Below are positions 1-7,990 of a DNA stretch of 64,000 nt, piece by piece (positions within the stretch are counted from its first letter, which is position 1; the number at the start of each line of letters is the position of its first letter). The notes below the pieces were generated by a model, which did no database searches, was not told the origin of the DNA, and saw only the letters and a program-made list of their open reading frames with translations. The position numbers and the translations under genes were made by a program. The DNA is from Marinobacter sp. DY40_1A1 (GTDB taxonomy: Bacteria > Pseudomonadota > Gammaproteobacteria > Pseudomonadales > Oleiphilaceae), in assembly GCF_016597815.1 (NCBI RefSeq), contig NZ_VCHA01000001.1, positions 310,001-374,000 on the forward strand. The letters run 5' to 3'.

Positions 1-1
1 G

Positions 2-616
2 GTCATCAAAACCTGGCCCTCCGAACATGGCCCGAAGGCTAACGACCTGGCGATTCAGGTCTACGGCGGTGCCGGTTACACCCGCGAGTACCCGGTGGAA
101 CAGTGCTGGCGCGACAATCGCCTGAACCCGATCCACGAAGGCACCACTGGCATTCAAGGGCTGGACTTATTGGGCCGTAAGATCTGGCAAGACCAAAGCC
201 ATGGCTTGCAGTTGCTGATGCAGGAAATGCAGGTCGACTTGGAAGCCGCGACCACCGATCGCTGTCAACAATGGGCGCTGTCGTTAAGCGAAACATTGCA
301 GCAGGCAGTCAAGGTTACTCAAAGCCTGGGTAAGTCCCTGATGAGTGGCGAAGTGGACAAAACCCTTGCTAATGTCTCCTGCTATTTGCACCTGTTCGGT
401 CACATCATCGTGGCCTGGATGTGGTTGCGTCAGGCTAATGCTGCGGCACAAGCGCTGGCTTCTGCTAACAGCGACGACGAGCGGAATTTCTACCAGGGCA
501 AATTGCAGGCCGCTCAGTACTTCTTCCACTGGGAACTGCCGACGGTGGCTCAGGACTTGGTGCTGTTGCGGAATATGGATGACACTTGCCTCAATATGAA
601 AGCGGAGTGGTTCTAG
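2..616 (+). CDS. acyl-CoA dehydrogenase, C-terminal part (gene cut by window start)
   Basis: The reading frame is open from base 2 to the stop at 614-616, so only the last ~204 residues are present. They begin in the C-terminal helical domain of a flavin acyl-CoA dehydrogenase. The stretch YGGAGYTREYPVEQ holds the family signature, and its glutamate (in TREYP) aligns with the catalytic Glu376 of medium-chain enzymes. It is followed by RLNPIHEGTTGIQ, the usual FAD-contacting segment. About 150 further helical residues follow, as in long acyl-CoA dehydrogenases with an extra C-terminal domain. The expected role is the first oxidation of fatty acyl-CoA in beta-oxidation, which suits the crotonase-family gene 88 bases downstream and AlkB beyond it. 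Chain-length preference cannot be judged. Confidence 0.9.
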   Translation, partial: VIKTWPSEHGPKANDLAIQVYGGAGYTREYPVEQCWRDNRLNPIHEGTTGIQGLDLLGRKIWQDQSHGLQLLMQEMQVDLEAATTDRCQQWALSLSETLQQAVKVTQSLGKSLMSGEVDKTLANVSCYLHLFGHIIVAWMWLRQANAAAQALASANSDDERNFYQGKLQAAQYFFHWELPTVAQDLVLLRNMDDTCLNMKAEWF

Positions 617-704
617 GTTTCGGTGTCCGCACCACCCATCTAAGCGCCAAGCTATTGAAGTACGCTGCCAAGAGCTCTTGAACTACTTATAAATGGTGAT
701 ACTT

Positions 705-1484
705 ATGTCTTTGGTTAAGGTAACGAAGAAAAATCACATCCTGCTCATAGGGCTAAACCGCCCCGAAAAAATGAACGCCATGAACCGCGCCATGTACCAC
801 GAAATCGCTGCGGCTTATTACCAGTTGGAGCACGACGACGATTTGAGAGTGGGGCTGATGTATGCCGAAGGCGATCACTTCACCAGCGGCCTGCAGCTGG
901 ATGATTGGGCAGGTGTGTTTTCAAACGGTGAGGGAATAGAACCGGCTGATGGTGAGCTGGATCCGTTCCATATAACCGGCGACGGCCTCAGCAAACCCGT
1001 GGTGTTCGCTGCCCAGGGCATTTGTTTTACCTGCGGTGTGGAAATGATGCTGAACACAGACGTTCGCGTAGCAGCGAAAGGAACCCGCTTTGCTCAGTTG
1101 GAAGTCAAACGCGGCATCTTCGCCTGCGGTGGCGCGACTATCCGCCTGCAACGGGAAATCGGGTGGGGCAACGCTCAGCGTTATTTGCTCACCGGTGATG
1201 AATGGACCGCCGAACAAGCTTACGAGTGGGGCTTGATACAGGAACTGGTTGAGCCGGGCGAGCAGTTCAACGCTGCACTGGCAATCGCCGAGAAGATCGC
1301 CAGTGCTGCGCCTCTGGGTGTGCGCGGCAGCCTGAAATCCTCCAAAATCGCCGTAAGCGAAGGCGAGGAAGCAGCAAAACAGCGCTTGTTCCCGGATCTG
1401 CAACCAGTCATGGCCAGCGAGGATGTGAAAGAAGGTATTCAGTCTTTCCTCGAACGGCGAGATGCAGTGTTCAAAGGAAAATAA
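705..1484 (+). CDS. enoyl-CoA hydratase/isomerase (crotonase) family protein
   Basis: A 259-residue crotonase-fold protein, of normal family length. NRPEKMNAMN near the N terminus and the oxyanion-hole segments FTSGLQL and CFTCGVEMM are present. FAQLE carries the equivalent of the second catalytic glutamate (Glu164 of rat hydratase), but the first catalytic glutamate position is a lysine (VAAKGT). A simple hydratase reaction is therefore uncertain, and isomerase or another CoA-ester chemistry is possible. I prefer the ATG at 705, which has a GGTGA Shine-Dalgarno-like stretch five bases before it, over the ATG at 693, which has none. It probably shares a transcript with the acyl-CoA dehydrogenase upstream. 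It ends facing alkB across a long palindromic element. Confidence 0.88.
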   Translation: MSLVKVTKKNHILLIGLNRPEKMNAMNRAMYHEIAAAYYQLEHDDDLRVGLMYAEGDHFTSGLQLDDWAGVFSNGEGIEPADGELDPFHITGDGLSKPVVFAAQGICFTCGVEMMLNTDVRVAAKGTRFAQLEVKRGIFACGGATIRLQREIGWGNAQRYLLTGDEWTAEQAYEWGLIQELVEPGEQFNAALAIAEKIASAAPLGVRGSLKSSKIAVSEGEEAAKQRLFPDLQPVMASEDVKEGIQSFLERRDAVFKGK

Positions 1485-1508
1485 GGCAGATAGCAGGGGC
1501 TTGAAGCT

Positions 1509-1610
1509 GCCGGTGGGCTCTGTCTCCCAAGACTGTCGGCAGCATGGATGCTGCCGTCAAGCGTACAGGGATGTATTCACAGCGTGTCTTGGGAGACAGA
1601 GCCCACCGGC
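1509..1610 (+). repeat. three-hairpin intergenic element, copy A
   Basis: Perfect 25-nt inverted arms (1509-1533 and 1586-1610) enclose a 52-nt core. The core has a 7-bp hairpin around ATGGAT (CGGCAGC/GCTGCCG) and then TACAGGGATGTA. The core is shared with copy B (29041) and more loosely with the copies at 35136, 39976 and 40949, while the arms are not shared. It lies between the convergent crotonase and alkB genes, where it could stop or protect both transcripts. The function is inferred only. Confidence 0.8.
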
Positions 1611-1632
1611 GGCCCACTCCAGAGTCTGAAAA

Positions 1633-2868
1633 CTAGGCAGCCTTCTCCGAAGCCGAACCAGAAGCTTCCTCCCGCCGCGCCGCAGCCTTGGCAGCCACCT
1701 CAGCAGCATAATCCGCATACTTGGTCATCAACTCCGACTTACGATCCGGGTCCCAGTTGATCTTGCCCAGATCACCCTCGTAGTGATCGATCACCCGCTT
1801 ATCCATGGTCTCGTACCACCACTGCGGCACATAAGCCGGCATTAGCATCGATGCATAGCCACCAGGTAACTGCGGAGCATTCTCGAAGTGACGCAAAGCC
1901 TGATAACTGCGCTGTGGGTGAGCGTGGTGATCAGAGTGACGCTGCAACTGATACAAGAACAGGTTCGTCACAATGTGATTACTGTTCCAGCTGTGCTCCG
2001 GCTGAGTGCGCACATACTTCCCATTCTTGTCTTTCTGACGCAGCAACCCGTAGTGCTCAATGTAGTTCACACTCTCCAACAAGCTCGCACCATAAACTGC
2101 CTGAGCCGCAAGAAACGGAACCGCACGAGGGCCACACAGCAAAGTTGTTGCACCAAAGAAACCCGCGCTCATGGCCCAGCCCTGCAGTAACTCGTTGTCC
2201 AGAGACCAGAAGCTCTTATTTTTGCGAGCCAGACGCGCCTTCTCAATCTCCACCGCAGACTTCATGCCGCCCAACACCGTGCGCGGCAAAAACTTCCAGA
2301 AACTCTCACCCATGCGGCTGCTCGCAGGGTCTTCCGGCGTTGCCACGCGCTTGTGGTGGCCAAAATTATGCTCAACCACAAAATGCGTATAGCCCGTGGG
2401 TGCCAGCGCGGCCATAGCCATCAGCTTGTTGAGCTTATTGGATTTGTGGCCCAACTCGTGCGCGGTGTTAATGCCAACACCATTGATTGCGCCTACTGTC
2501 AGAGTCAGGCCGATCTTGTCCTCTATGGGCGTCTTCTTGCGGCTGGCAAGCCAGGCGCCCATAACAGTCATTGCATATTGGGTAGGGATAAATGCCTTAA
2601 CAATACGGTTGTAATACTTGTCTTGCTCCAGCGAACTGACCGCTGATTCGGGTGGGTTACTCTGGTCCTCACCTATGGCGCGATCCAGCGCGGGAATAAC
2701 TCCATGTACCAACGCCGGCCCTGTCCAAGCCAGAAACTTGAGCTTTTTAGGTGCTATCGCATAGCCGGTTAGGGCGGCCAGGCCTATGCCGGGCAGAGCA
2801 GGGCCCAGTAGCCAGAGATAGCGCTTTGGGTCTTTCCACTTTCCAGCGTCAGGGGTTTTGACATTCAT
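1633..2868 (-). CDS. alkB: alkane 1-monooxygenase AlkB
   Basis: A 411-residue integral-membrane non-haem di-iron hydroxylase that oxidises the terminal carbon of n-alkanes, using electrons from rubredoxin. All histidine boxes are visible: HELGHK (137-142), EHNFGHH (166-172) and LQRHSDHHA (308-316), plus the AlkB signature NYIEHYGL (268-275). Hydrophobic segments surround the boxes. The ATG at 2868 is chosen over an earlier in-frame ATG at 2985 because it has GGAG upstream and gives the usual N terminus. The tail after residue ~380 is rich in Ala, Lys and Glu. No rubredoxin or rubredoxin reductase gene is in the window. A promoter with a palindrome over its -35 box lies just upstream. Confidence 0.96.
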   Translation of the reverse strand: MNVKTPDAGKWKDPKRYLWLLGPALPGIGLAALTGYAIAPKKLKFLAWTGPALVHGVIPALDRAIGEDQSNPPESAVSSLEQDKYYNRIVKAFIPTQYAMTVMGAWLASRKKTPIEDKIGLTLTVGAINGVGINTAHELGHKSNKLNKLMAMAALAPTGYTHFVVEHNFGHHKRVATPEDPASSRMGESFWKFLPRTVLGGMKSAVEIEKARLARKNKSFWSLDNELLQGWAMSAGFFGATTLLCGPRAVPFLAAQAVYGASLLESVNYIEHYGLLRQKDKNGKYVRTQPEHSWNSNHIVTNLFLYQLQRHSDHHAHPQRSYQALRHFENAPQLPGGYASMLMPAYVPQWWYETMDKRVIDHYEGDLGKINWDPDRKSELMTKYADYAAEVAAKAAARREEASGSASEKAA

Positions 2869-2899
2869 GGTGTTTCTCCGTTGCGGTGCATATGCCTTA

Positions 2900-2929
2900 A
2901 ATTTATGTCGGACAATGTTGCAATGCAAC
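2900..2929 (-). promoter_or_regulatory. putative alkB promoter with palindromic operator
   Basis: Read on the minus strand, TTGCAT (2928-2923), a 17-nt spacer and TAAATT (2905-2900) form a good sigma-70-type promoter 31 bases before the alkB start. The perfect 13-nt palindrome GTTGCAATGCAAC (2917-2929) covers the -35 box. A repressor bound there would block the polymerase. Which regulator binds is unknown, and no candidate regulator gene is adjacent. Confidence 0.5.
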
Positions 2930-3126
2930 AAAGTGGCGTGATGAATGGGAGGTTGGCCCAGAATGACAATGTGCGCTGCAGGCAAGTCGCCAGGCCAAGG
3001 ACGGATTCCTCACACCGTTTGGGAGTGGTTGCTTAAACAAAGAGTAATCAGCAGGTAATTGTGTGGCGCCGGTCATGGCCGTACTCTGTGCAGGGTTACA
3101 AATGTTTACCAACAGAGGGATATGTT

Positions 3127-3420
3127 ATGAATAAATTTACTCTCAGCGCTCTTCTTATGTTTTTGACTTTAGGTCTGGCTGCCTGCAGTTCCGATGACAA
3201 CGAAGGAGCTGATTTTGAGAAGGCCGCGGACAACGCTGGAGAAATTGTGGAAGACGCGGGCAATTCTGTGGAAGAGACCTATGAAGAAGCTACGGGTCAG
3301 GATGAAGGCGTAATCGGCGAAATGAAGGAAGGTGCCGAGAATGTCGGTGATGAAATGGGTGAAGCCGCAGAAGAAGCTGGCGATGCCATGGAAGAAGGCT
3401 ATGACGACATGACTAAGTAA
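3127..3420 (+). CDS. small acidic lipoprotein
   Basis: A 97-residue protein with a lipoprotein signal peptide (MNKFTLSALLMFLTLGLAAC, lipobox LAAC at 17-20). The rest is very acidic and predicted helical, with repeated motifs of the EEAGDAMEEGYD kind, resembling small entericidin- or LEA-like envelope proteins. I do not recognise a named family. The ATG at 3127 is chosen because the signal peptide starts there and AGAGGG lies ten bases upstream. An earlier in-frame start at 3061 would bury the signal peptide. It is transcribed divergently from alkB and followed by two stem-loops. Confidence 0.8.
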   Translation: MNKFTLSALLMFLTLGLAACSSDDNEGADFEKAADNAGEIVEDAGNSVEETYEEATGQDEGVIGEMKEGAENVGDEMGEAAEEAGDAMEEGYDDMTK

Positions 3421-3430
3421 TCATGTCTCA

Positions 3431-3516
3431 ACTCTGGCGCGTAACACCTGCGCCGGAGTGTTTCAGCCAAAGCTCATCAGAACCGTTAGTCTTTGTCAGA
3501 AAAGATTAACGGTTCT
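3431..3516 (+). terminator. tandem stem-loops after the lipoprotein gene
   Basis: The first stem pairs ACTCTGGCGC (3431-3440) with GCGCCGGAGT (3450-3459). The second pairs AGAACCGTTA (3479-3488) perfectly with TAACGGTTCT (3507-3516). The sequence GTCGTTTTAC follows. They lie right after the lipoprotein stop and before phoX, so termination is the likely role. The T-runs are short. Confidence 0.5.
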
Positions 3517-3532
3517 GTCGTTTTACTGTCTC
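3515..3532 (+). promoter_or_regulatory. putative Pho box upstream of phoX
   Basis: CTGTCGT (3515-3521), four bases, then CTGTCTC (3526-3532) gives two CTGTC half-sites spaced 11 bases apart, the spacing of a PhoB box. It lies 83 bases before the phosphatase gene. It overlaps the last two bases of the preceding stem-loop. A convincing -10 box at the expected distance was not found, so the call rests on the repeat and on the downstream gene. Confidence 0.5.
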
Positions 3533-3615
3533 CGCATTGTCATCTGCCCCACCGACACTGTCCTCTCGATAACCCCCGTTTGTTGTACACAGCGAGAGAC
3601 TGAGAGAGACAAAAT

Positions 3616-5652
3616 ATGGCCAAGCACGACCTTGATTCCAATTACCTGGATCCCGACTACGAACCCGTTGTAAACCACTCAGGCAACAGCGCATTCCAGG
3701 ACGTACTGGCTGCACGTATGCAGAGACGCACATTGATGAAAGGCGGTGTTGGCGCGGCACTGGCCAGCATTATGGGTTTCGGGATTGCGGGTTGTGGAAG
3801 TGACAGCGATAGCGATGACCGCAGCAATGGGGGCAATGGAAGTGCAGGCCCGGGTGAAGGCAGTGCAACGGAATTGGGCTTCGCAGCGATACCCGTTTCC
3901 TCAGCAAACAAGGTTGTAGTGCCAGCCGGCTACTCCACCAAAGCCTTTTTGCCCTGGGGCACACCAATCACCGGCTCTTATCCTGCATTTCGGGCAGACG
4001 CGTCCAACTCCGGAGCGGATCAGGAACAACAAGTAGGCATGCATCACGATGGCCTGCACTTTTTCCCGATTGATTTTAAGACTGGCGGTAACTCTTCCGA
4101 TGAAGGGCTGCTGGTGATGAACCATGAGTACATAAATCAGGCTGCCCTTCACCCCGATGGCCCCACCTATAACGCAAATGGAATGCGACCTGCCGATGAG
4201 GTACGCAAGGAAGTGGCTGCTCACGGTGTCTCGGTGGTTCATATCAAAAAAGACAGCACAGGTGACTGGGACATAGTCTTCGGAAGCCCCTTCAACCGCC
4301 GGGTTACGGGCAACACCGAGATGGATATTCGTGGCCCTCTTCGGGGCTACCAGAAGCTCTCGACCCGTTTCAGCAAGAACGGCACCCAAACCCGGGGCAC
4401 GCTGAACAACTGCTCTATGGGCCCGACACCTTGGGGAACCTATCTGGCAGCAGAGGAAAACTGGCACGGCTATTTCGCCAATAGCTCCCAAACCAAGCCT
4501 CGGGAACAGACCCGCCATGGCGTTGGTGGTGCAAGCCGCTACGATTGGGAGTTTGCTGAGGGCGGGGATGATCAATACGTGCGCTTCAACATTACCCCCA
4601 CGGCCCAAAGTGCTGAAGACGATTATCGCAACGAAGCCAACACCTATGGCTACATGGTAGAAATTGACCCATTCACGCCGGAGAGCAAGCCCCAGAAGCG
4701 CACTGCCCTTGGCCGTTTCGGCCATGAAGGTGTGATCTTTGCGCCGGTAGAGGAAGGTAAGCCGGTTGTGTGCTACTCCGGTGATGATTCCCGCTTCGAG
4801 TACATCTACAAGTTTGTATCTTCGCGGCCCTACTATGCAGCAACCGCCAGTGGCTACTTGCTGGATGAGGGAACTCTGTACGTTGCGCGTTATAACGAAG
4901 ACGGCTCTGGCGATTGGCTGCCTTTGTCACTTGACGATGCAGGCTTCGCGGCCAGTGTTGAGGCAGCGCAAGGCTCGTTGGTTGGAAATGTCCAGTTTGA
5001 CGGATTCGAGAACCAGGCAGATGTGCTCCTGAATACCCGGCTCGCAGCCGATATTGCCGGTGCGACGCCAATGGATCGCCCGGAGTGGGGAGCGGTAGAT
5101 CCTAATACAGGTGAGGTCTATTTCACCCTGACCAATAACTCCCGGCGCACTGAGGAGCAGGTAAACGCTGCGAACCCCAGGGCAGAAAACCGCTCCGGTC
5201 ATATCATTCGCTGGCGTGAAGGCGGTGATGATTTTGCTGCAACAGAGTTCCAGTGGGATATTTTCGTGTTTGCCGGAGAGCAGGGGACAGAAACGGTTGT
5301 CGATGGAGATGTCGCTGTGTCACTGACCGATGACAATATCTTCAACAGCCCGGATGGCTTGTGGTTTGACTACAATGGCCGCCTCTGGATTCAAACCGAT
5401 GGTTCCGACGCCCCGCCGTATCAGAACAACATGATGCTGGCGGCTAACCCTGAAACCCGTGATATCCGTCGTTTCTTCGTGGGCCCGCAAGGTTGCGAGG
5501 TGACCGGGGTTGTAACTACGCCGGATGTTAAAACCATGTTCGTGAACATTCAGCATCCAGCCAGGGACTGGCCCTTCGGTAACGAAGGCGATCACCCACG
5601 GGATGCGACCGTAATAGTGGTCCGTGATGATAAGGGCGTGATTGGCGCCTGA
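3616..5652 (+). CDS. phoX: PhoX family alkaline phosphatase (DUF839)
   Basis: A 678-residue secreted phosphatase of the PhoX family, which uses calcium and iron and frees phosphate from organic esters outside the cytoplasm. The N terminus has the long polar leader typical of PhoX, a twin-arginine motif QRRTLMKG (residues 36-43) and a hydrophobic stretch ending in GIAGC at 60. The protein is therefore probably Tat-exported and possibly lipid-anchored. Family segments visible include LLVMNHEY, NNCSMGPTPWGTYLAAEENW, GHEG, DRPEWGAVDP and NSPDGLWFDYNGRLWIQTDG. It is preceded by a Pho-box-like repeat, so induction by phosphate starvation is likely. A strong terminator follows. It stands alone rather than in an operon. 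Confidence 0.92.
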   Translation: MAKHDLDSNYLDPDYEPVVNHSGNSAFQDVLAARMQRRTLMKGGVGAALASIMGFGIAGCGSDSDSDDRSNGGNGSAGPGEGSATELGFAAIPVSSANKVVVPAGYSTKAFLPWGTPITGSYPAFRADASNSGADQEQQVGMHHDGLHFFPIDFKTGGNSSDEGLLVMNHEYINQAALHPDGPTYNANGMRPADEVRKEVAAHGVSVVHIKKDSTGDWDIVFGSPFNRRVTGNTEMDIRGPLRGYQKLSTRFSKNGTQTRGTLNNCSMGPTPWGTYLAAEENWHGYFANSSQTKPREQTRHGVGGASRYDWEFAEGGDDQYVRFNITPTAQSAEDDYRNEANTYGYMVEIDPFTPESKPQKRTALGRFGHEGVIFAPVEEGKPVVCYSGDDSRFEYIYKFVSSRPYYAATASGYLLDEGTLYVARYNEDGSGDWLPLSLDDAGFAASVEAAQGSLVGNVQFDGFENQADVLLNTRLAADIAGATPMDRPEWGAVDPNTGEVYFTLTNNSRRTEEQVNAANPRAENRSGHIIRWREGGDDFAATEFQWDIFVFAGEQGTETVVDGDVAVSLTDDNIFNSPDGLWFDYNGRLWIQTDGSDAPPYQNNMMLAANPETRDIRRFFVGPQGCEVTGVVTTPDVKTMFVNIQHPARDWPFGNEGDHPRDATVIVVRDDKGVIGA

Positions 5653-5669
5653 GCTGTATAGAGTCAGGT

Positions 5670-5724
5670 AAAACCGAAAACCTGATCGCCTGAGCAAAAA
5701 GGCGCATCGGGTTTTCGGTTTTTT
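5670..5724 (+). terminator. rho-independent terminator after phoX
   Basis: AAAACCGAAAACCTGAT and CGCC (5670-5690) pair with GGCG, ATCGGGTTTTCGGTTTT (5701-5722), with one bulged base and one G-T pair. The loop is TGAGCAAAAA and a T-run ends the structure. It lies 17 bases after the phoX stop. Confidence 0.85.
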
Positions 5725-5870
5725 CGTTTAAGAAATGCTCAATGTGGCCGATGCCTTAATCAACTAAACTAGACCGAACTATGAGTTATCAAACCGTTTC
5801 AATTCCTTAGACTCTAAATTGGCCGGATAACTGTGTACCTATCAGAAATAATAACAACGTCGAGGTTTTT

Positions 5871-7511
5871 ATGGGGTTGCTTGATCGTGCAGCGGTATTT
5901 TGGGGGGTCGCAATCGCCATTATTCTTGCGGTTGTCAGTGTTTTGGTGGCGCCCTTGTTAGGTCTGGATCCTGCATCTCTCTCTATAGGGCTGGTTGTCG
6001 GCCTTGTTGCCGCCACTGCCTATCTGGTTGTGCGGGTTTTGGCTCCAGTGGATCGCGGTTTGGAAGGCCTGAACAAGGGAGCTCTGGAAGAGAATCACCC
6101 GGTGAGAGCCCGGTGTGAGCAACTGCTTGCTAATGCTCAAACAGGCAGGACTTTGGCGCAAGCCCTTTCTGGTAATGCTGATAAAAACGCGATCTCTGCC
6201 GCGCAAGTATCTTACGCGGCCGACCAGCTCAAATTGCGACTGGATTTGCAGGTGCAGGAAACCGCACAGATGGCAGAGTATGCCGGTCAGATTACTGAAA
6301 CGGTAAGAGAGTCTTCGCAGCAGGCTACAGAAGCGGCCACTATGGCGCTGCAAAATCGTGAAGCCAGCACGGAAGGGCGTCAAGCGCTCACCAGTGCTAT
6401 CGATAGCATACGCCTGGTGCATCAGCAGTCCGGTGAAAACCTGCGTCTGATTCAGGAGCTGAACGACAAGTCCAACAAAATTCAGGGCGTAACCAGCACT
6501 ATTCAAGGCATCGCGGAACAGACTAACTTGCTGGCACTCAACGCAGCCATTGAAGCGGCTCGTGCGGGCGATCAGGGACGTGGCTTTGCGGTGGTTGCGG
6601 ATGAAGTCCGTCAATTAGCTGGTCGCACAGCTCAGGCGACGGGCGAAGTAGCGGAAACGCTGCAGGAAATCCGTTCCGATACAGCTTTAATTGTCACCCG
6701 TATAGAAAATCTTGCCCGCAGCGTTGAAGAGGGATTGGTGTCTGTGGAAAGTGTTGGCGAGCGGCTGGATCAGATACGCGATCAGTCCGATCGGGTTCAA
6801 CAGCAGATTGCCCGTATTGCAGAGATAGATCAGAACAACGAACTCAGCCTGGGTCATGTATTCACGGCTATTGAAACCGTTCGTGATCAGATCTCTGAAA
6901 GTGACACCAGCGTTGCTTCGCTTGCAGAGCAGGCTGCAACACTGATGGAGCTTGCGGAAGTCGCCAATGCAGCGTTTGCGATGAATAGTGATTCCAGCTA
7001 CCACAGGTTCTTCTACGACCAGGCCCGCGCTGGTGCCAGTCAGATCGGCCAGATTTTTGAGCAAGCGGTACGTGATGGCAAGCTGACAGAAAATGCTCTG
7101 TTTGATTCGGCGAGAAAGCCGATCCCTGGCACTCAACCTGCAAAGTATTCAAGCAGCTTCGATGCCTTTACCGATCAGTTTTTGCCACAGGTGCAGGAAG
7201 CGGTGAAGAGTTCCCATCCCGCATTGGTGTTTGCGATTGCTGCGGCCCCGGATGGCTATGTGCCTACCCATAATCGTGAGTTTGCTCATGCACCTACCGG
7301 AGATGCAGCTACGGATTTGATGCGCAGCCGCAGCAAGCGACTATTTAACGACCGCACAGGAATACGCTGTGGCAGCCATACCGAAGACATGCTGCTGCAA
7401 ACCTACCGGCGCGACACTGGCGAAGTCATGCACGATCTTTCTGTTCCGGTATACGTGAACGGGCGGCACTGGGGCGGATTCCGGCTTGGGTACCGTCCGG
7501 ATAATCACTGA
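5871..7511 (+). CDS. methyl-accepting chemotaxis protein
   Basis: A 546-residue chemoreceptor. Two hydrophobic segments (about 8-31 and 37-57) lie close together at the N terminus, leaving almost no periplasmic domain. Residues ~60-400 are coiled coil with the invariant signalling tip [20 protein letters not shown] (about 210-230) followed by [15 protein letters not shown]. The last ~160 residues form an extra domain after the signalling part, with [23 protein letters not shown] and [13 protein letters not shown]. Similar tails occur in receptors that sense intracellular or membrane-derived cues, so the stimulus here is probably cytoplasmic. It is monocistronic between a terminator and the DUF4870 gene, with no che genes nearby. 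The ligand is unknown. Confidence 0.93.
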   Translation: MGLLDRAAVFWGVAIAIILAVVSVLVAPLLGLDPASLSIGLVVGLVAATAYLVVRVLAPVDRGLEGLNKGALEENHPVRARCEQLLANAQTGRTLAQALSGNADKNAISAAQVSYAADQLKLRLDLQVQETAQMAEYAGQITETVRESSQQATEAATMALQNREASTEGRQALTSAIDSIRLVHQQSGENLRLIQELNDKSNKIQGVTSTIQGIAEQTNLLALNAAIEAARAGDQGRGFAVVADEVRQLAGRTAQATGEVAETLQEIRSDTALIVTRIENLARSVEEGLVSVESVGERLDQIRDQSDRVQQQIARIAEIDQNNELSLGHVFTAIETVRDQISESDTSVASLAEQAATLMELAEVANAAFAMNSDSSYHRFFYDQARAGASQIGQIFEQAVRDGKLTENALFDSARKPIPGTQPAKYSSSFDAFTDQFLPQVQEAVKSSHPALVFAIAAAPDGYVPTHNREFAHAPTGDAATDLMRSRSKRLFNDRTGIRCGSHTEDMLLQTYRRDTGEVMHDLSVPVYVNGRHWGGFRLGYRPDNH

Positions 7512-7582
7512 TCCAATGAGCGTCAAATCGGTTCCGGCGCCTGTGATAAGCTTTCAGTTCATATCGATAAAGGAGAAGTGCC

Positions 7583-7948
7583 TTGGCTGACCCGGAATAT
7601 ATTCCTGCTGGTGAAGATGAGCTGGCGCGCCGATCGGATCCCGCACGCAATCTTGCGGTGGTTGTTTACATCCTTCAGGGGTTGTCGTTTTTTCTGGGGG
7701 GTATCACCGGTTTGGTGGGCGTCATTATCAATTACGTGAAGCTCGATGATGTTCGTAACACCTGGGTGGAGCCGCATTTCCGCTGGCAGATCAGAACCTT
7801 CTGGCTGGGCTTGTTGTGGACAGTTATTGGAGTGGTGACCAGCTTTATTATTGTCGGCTGGTTTATTCTTATGGGTACCGCCATTTGGGTGATATTTCGC
7901 ATCGTGAAAGGTGCCCTGGCACTGAATGACGGCAAGGCACCCATCTAG
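7583..7948 (+). CDS. DUF4870 domain membrane protein (TTG start)
   Basis: A 121-residue protein with three predicted membrane segments (about 25-55, 72-95 and 97-115), in the DUF4870/Tic20-like pattern, including the RNTWVEPHFRWQIRTFW segment between helices. The start is TTG at 7583, seven bases after AGGAG (7571-7575), and no ATG or GTG fits. It lies 71 bases after the chemoreceptor gene and ends facing the MFS transporter. The molecular function is unknown. Confidence 0.82.
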   Translation: MADPEYIPAGEDELARRSDPARNLAVVVYILQGLSFFLGGITGLVGVIINYVKLDDVRNTWVEPHFRWQIRTFWLGLLWTVIGVVTSFIIVGWFILMGTAIWVIFRIVKGALALNDGKAPI

Positions 7949-7968
7949 CGATTTTTCGTGAACGACCA

Positions 7969-7990
7969 AGCGGCTGGTGTATCAGCCGCT
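7969..7990. terminator. stem-loop between convergent genes
   Basis: AGCGGCTG (7969-7976) pairs with CAGCCGCT (7983-7990) around a 6-nt loop. It sits between the DUF4870 stop and the MFS stop, overlapping the latter. There is no clear T-run on either strand, so it may only slow transcription or protect 3' ends. Confidence 0.4.

Noticed and set aside
1509..1610. Insertion-sequence remnant or integron attC site at the palindromic element
   Set aside because: No transposase or integrase fragment, target duplication or attC R-box pattern was seen; the family's arms vary between copies, unlike terminal repeats of an insertion sequence.
3901..4725. 274-codon open frame opposite phoX
   Set aside because: Antisense to a well-supported phosphatase and without domain signatures.
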